In this document: in pieces, positions 62,043 through 64,000 of the stretch
How positions within the stretch are numbered: the first letter of the stretch is position 1
Layout: the number at the start of each line of letters is the position of its first letter
DNA from: an uncultured Marinifilum sp.
Lineage (GTDB): Bacteria; Bacteroidota; Bacteroidia; Bacteroidales; Marinifilaceae
Length of the DNA stretch: 64,000 nt
Direction: 5' to 3'
Assembly: GCF_963677195.1 (NCBI RefSeq)
Contig: NZ_OY781918.1
Coordinates: 1,228,923 to 1,292,922 of the forward strand
The notes under the pieces: model-generated
What the model saw: only the letters and a program-made list of their open reading frames with translations
What the model was told of the DNA's origin: nothing
Databases searched by the model: none
Translations under genes and position numbers: made by a program

Positions 62043-62984
62043 TTACTTTTGATTACTCGATTTAAATAAAATTTCTTTCTCTTCTTTTGTTAAGCTATCG
62101 TAACCCGATTTTGCAATTTTATCTAAAATACGATTTAATTCTTCTTGGTTTATTTTTTTCGATTTGTTGTATTCTTCATCACTCATTGTACGAGTGTTTT
62201 TAAAACTTACCTTCATTTTCTTTTTTTTGCCAAATAGCTTAAAGAAAGATTCCATTAGTGAGTTAAAACCAGATGAAATATCTTTGCCCTTGCGCAATTG
62301 TGATATAAATAACCAACCATAAAATGCACCTCCTAAATGAGCCAAGTGTCCACCAGCATTTCCGTTGGGAATGCTTATAATATCAGTAATTAAAAAGAAA
62401 ATGGCAATGTGTTTTATTTTTACAGGCCCAATAAATACTAGCTTAATAACATGATTAGGTGCGTATACTACTGTTGCCAAAACCACGGCCATTACCGAGG
62501 CCGATGCACCCAAAGCATAAGCGCCAAAACGAACATCCTGAAAAACAGGGAAAATATTATATGCAAAAATATAGGTTGCAGCTCCAGTTAATCCACCAAT
62601 TAAATAAATGCTAAGTAATTTTTTTTGATCGAGATAAGACAAGAAAATTTTTCCAAACCAAAATAGCCAAAGCATGTTAAATAAAATATGCAGAAAATCC
62701 TGATGGAGAAACATATAAGTAAAAACGGTCCATGGTCTGCTTAAAAGAGCACCTGTTTCGGCCGGAACCGAAAGCCAATAAACCATAAATGGTATTTGCG
62801 AGGGAGAATACTGAAAAAAATAGGTGAATACACCAAGAATTTTTACCAAAAGAAATACAGCTAAATTAATGTAAATTAATTTGGTAAGATTGCTTCCGTC
62901 TTTAAAAGAATCTTTAATTCCATTCCAAATATTTTGGTTGGAATAGCTTTGATATGGATTATTGAAGTTACTTCTCATAAACAA
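62043..62984 (-). CDS. Rhomboid family intramembrane serine protease (second of the pair)
   Basis: 313 residues. Six membrane helices; the Trp/Arg-containing L1 loop (SRPWTVFTYMFLHQDFLHILF), the catalytic Ser in ALGASASVMAVV and the catalytic His in GGHLAHLGGAFYGW. A charged C-terminal extension of about 60 residues (KKKKMKVSFKNTRTMSDEEYN) is not part of the rhomboid core. It cleaves membrane proteins near their transmembrane ends; substrate unknown. Confidence 0.9.
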   Translation of the reverse strand: MFMRSNFNNPYQSYSNQNIWNGIKDSFKDGSNLTKLIYINLAVFLLVKILGVFTYFFQYSPSQIPFMVYWLSVPAETGALLSRPWTVFTYMFLHQDFLHILFNMLWLFWFGKIFLSYLDQKKLLSIYLIGGLTGAATYIFAYNIFPVFQDVRFGAYALGASASVMAVVLATVVYAPNHVIKLVFIGPVKIKHIAIFFLITDIISIPNGNAGGHLAHLGGAFYGWLFISQLRKGKDISSGFNSLMESFFKLFGKKKKMKVSFKNTRTMSDEEYNKSKKINQEELNRILDKIAKSGYDSLTKEEKEILFKSSNQK

Positions 62985-63045
62985 ACACTCATTATCGATA
63001 TTAACTTTCTTTGTTTGATATTATTGCTTAAAATAAATGGATATT

Positions 63046-63867
63046 TTAATAAAATCGGTTCGAATTTTTTTGCCAGTATTTTATTAGTATAAAGCCGAAT
63101 ATCATTCCTCCTAAGTGTGCAAAGTGTGCAACATTATCGGTTGCCTGATTTTGAAAACCAAGAAATAATTCTAGTACTCCGTATCCAATAACAAAGTATT
63201 TTGCTTTAATAGGAATAGGAGGAAAAAGCAGCATTAACTCGGTATTTGGGAACAGCATACCAAAGGCAAGTAAAATTCCAAATACAGCTCCCGAAGCACC
63301 TACAGTTGCACCATTAATTTGTCCTTCAAGCATTCTGTTCATTAGAATAACAGCTTGGTTTGTAGCGCTGGCATCATTCGGATATTCCGACCATGAATTA
63401 ATAAAATCCTGTACCCAAGGGCGTACTTCTCCAACATGATTCTTTATGAATTCAGACATTAACTCGGGCGTTGGTGTATTTGTAAAAGCATCAACAGCTG
63501 ATTTCATAGAGTTATAATCGATCCAGTTAACTCCGGTTTGTATTAATGCTGCACCAATTCCGGTTATCATATAGTATAACAAAAACCGTTTTGGTCCCCA
63601 AACACTTTCTAGTACGCGGCCAAACATAAATAAGGCAAACATATTAAAAAACAAGTGTGTAATACCACCATGCATAAACATATGAGTAATAAACTGGTGA
63701 GGCATAAAATATTCCGATGCCGGAAAATGTAATGCCAAATAGTTATCAAGATTTAAACCAAACTTACTTCCTAATACGTAAGTTGCTAAAAGCATTATAA
63801 CATTAATAATTAGCAGGTTTTTAACTACCGGCGGTAAGTTTAATAAAGGAGGTCTATATTGTGTCAT
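63046..63867 (-). CDS. Rhomboid family intramembrane serine protease (first of the pair)
   Basis: 273 residues. HQFITHMFMHGGITHLFFNMF, catalytic Ser in VGASGAVFGILLAF, catalytic His in HFAHLGGMIFGF. A soluble insert of about 60 residues between helices 3 and 4 (LMSEFIKNHVGEVRPWVQDF) is absent from the neighbouring rhomboid. The two genes are 61 bases apart. Confidence 0.9.
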   Translation of the reverse strand: MTQYRPPLLNLPPVVKNLLIINVIMLLATYVLGSKFGLNLDNYLALHFPASEYFMPHQFITHMFMHGGITHLFFNMFALFMFGRVLESVWGPKRFLLYYMITGIGAALIQTGVNWIDYNSMKSAVDAFTNTPTPELMSEFIKNHVGEVRPWVQDFINSWSEYPNDASATNQAVILMNRMLEGQINGATVGASGAVFGILLAFGMLFPNTELMLLFPPIPIKAKYFVIGYGVLELFLGFQNQATDNVAHFAHLGGMIFGFILIKYWQKNSNRFY

Positions 63868-63972
63868 CCGATTTTTTATTTAATATTTTAGCTAGTCATA
63901 ACAATAGTTAGACCATTTTAAAAATACAGGTTTAAACTTATAAATTTAAGACAGTTTGTCAGCAATAGTCTA

Positions 63973-64000
63973 TTATTTAAATCTTTTTTCGAGTTCTTGA
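63973..64000 (-). CDS. C-terminal end of a gene running out of the window (probably mutL)
   Basis: On the minus strand the frame entering from the right edge reads QELEKRFK followed by TAA at 63975-63973. This short end resembles MutL C-termini of Bacteroidota, and mutL before the rhomboid pair is a common order in the phylum. Only eight residues are visible, so the call rests mainly on neighbourhood. Confidence 0.4.

Overview
The window is chromosomal DNA of a low-GC member of the Bacteroidota. The evidence is promoters of the TTTG-N19-TAnnTTTG type, a TonB/CarboxypepD/rhomboid/type IX-like gene set, an exonuclease-DnaE fusion, an extended S16, and a propionate-type methylmalonyl-CoA mutase pair. 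Gene content fits a marine, probably facultatively fermentative Bacteroidia lineage (Marinifilum/Labilibaculum/Ancylomarina-like). That placement is inference, not measured.

Region 1 (1-1487) is chromosomal flank: the end of a 5'-nucleotidase, a site-2-type M50 protease and a gene-free stretch with inverted repeats. Region 2 (1488-8543) is a small integrative element in the 3' half of a tRNA-Ala(GGC) gene. It is bounded by a 92-bp direct repeat and would excise as a circle of about 6.96 kb. It carries a tyrosine integrase, a translationally coupled unknown gene, an excisionase-like HTH protein, an unknown gene, a phage/plasmid II/X-type rolling-circle Rep flanked by two 40-bp structured repeats, another unknown gene and a superinfection-immunity-like membrane peptide. 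It is interrupted near its tRNA end by a complete ISAon1/ISL3-type insertion sequence with an 8-bp target duplication. Without the insertion the element is about 5.5 kb, in the size range of filamentous-phage-related or rolling-circle integrative plasmids, but no coat, Zot or mobilisation gene is visible.

Region 3 (8572-34313) is core chromosome: a TonB-like protein, hflX, asd, a 2103-residue secreted lamin-tail protein with a recent internal duplication, lpxK, sppA, folK, upp, radC, a tRNA-Glu/tRNA-Glu/rpsT unit, oxyR, a candidate small RNA, a CoA-transferase, a TPR sensor kinase lacking its phospho-acceptor histidine, mpl, an MBL hydrolase, and small membrane and thioredoxin-like genes. Region 4 (34402-45783) holds the methylmalonyl-CoA mutase operon (mutA-mutB), a lipoprotein endonuclease/phosphatase, an ArsC-like protein, prfB with its programmed +1 frameshift plus a decayed copy of the prfB 5' end, two lipoprotein genes, and prmC-recX. 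Region 5 (45928-64000) holds cls, a pair of CarboxypepD-like paralogues, ung, dapD, a Sua5/YrdC gene, a head-GIN adhesin-like gene, a thioesterase, rpsP-rimM, dnaE-trxA, a DUF58 gene, a MORN-type lipoprotein, and a probable mutL-rhomboid-rhomboid-endonuclease run.

The CoA-transferase and the two mutase subunits could serve the succinate-propionate pathway together. The most unusual signals are the integrative element with its rep-flanking repeats, several intergenic arrays with exact 7-bp periodicity, the orphan promoter-terminator unit at 26029-26234, and the decayed prfB leader copy.
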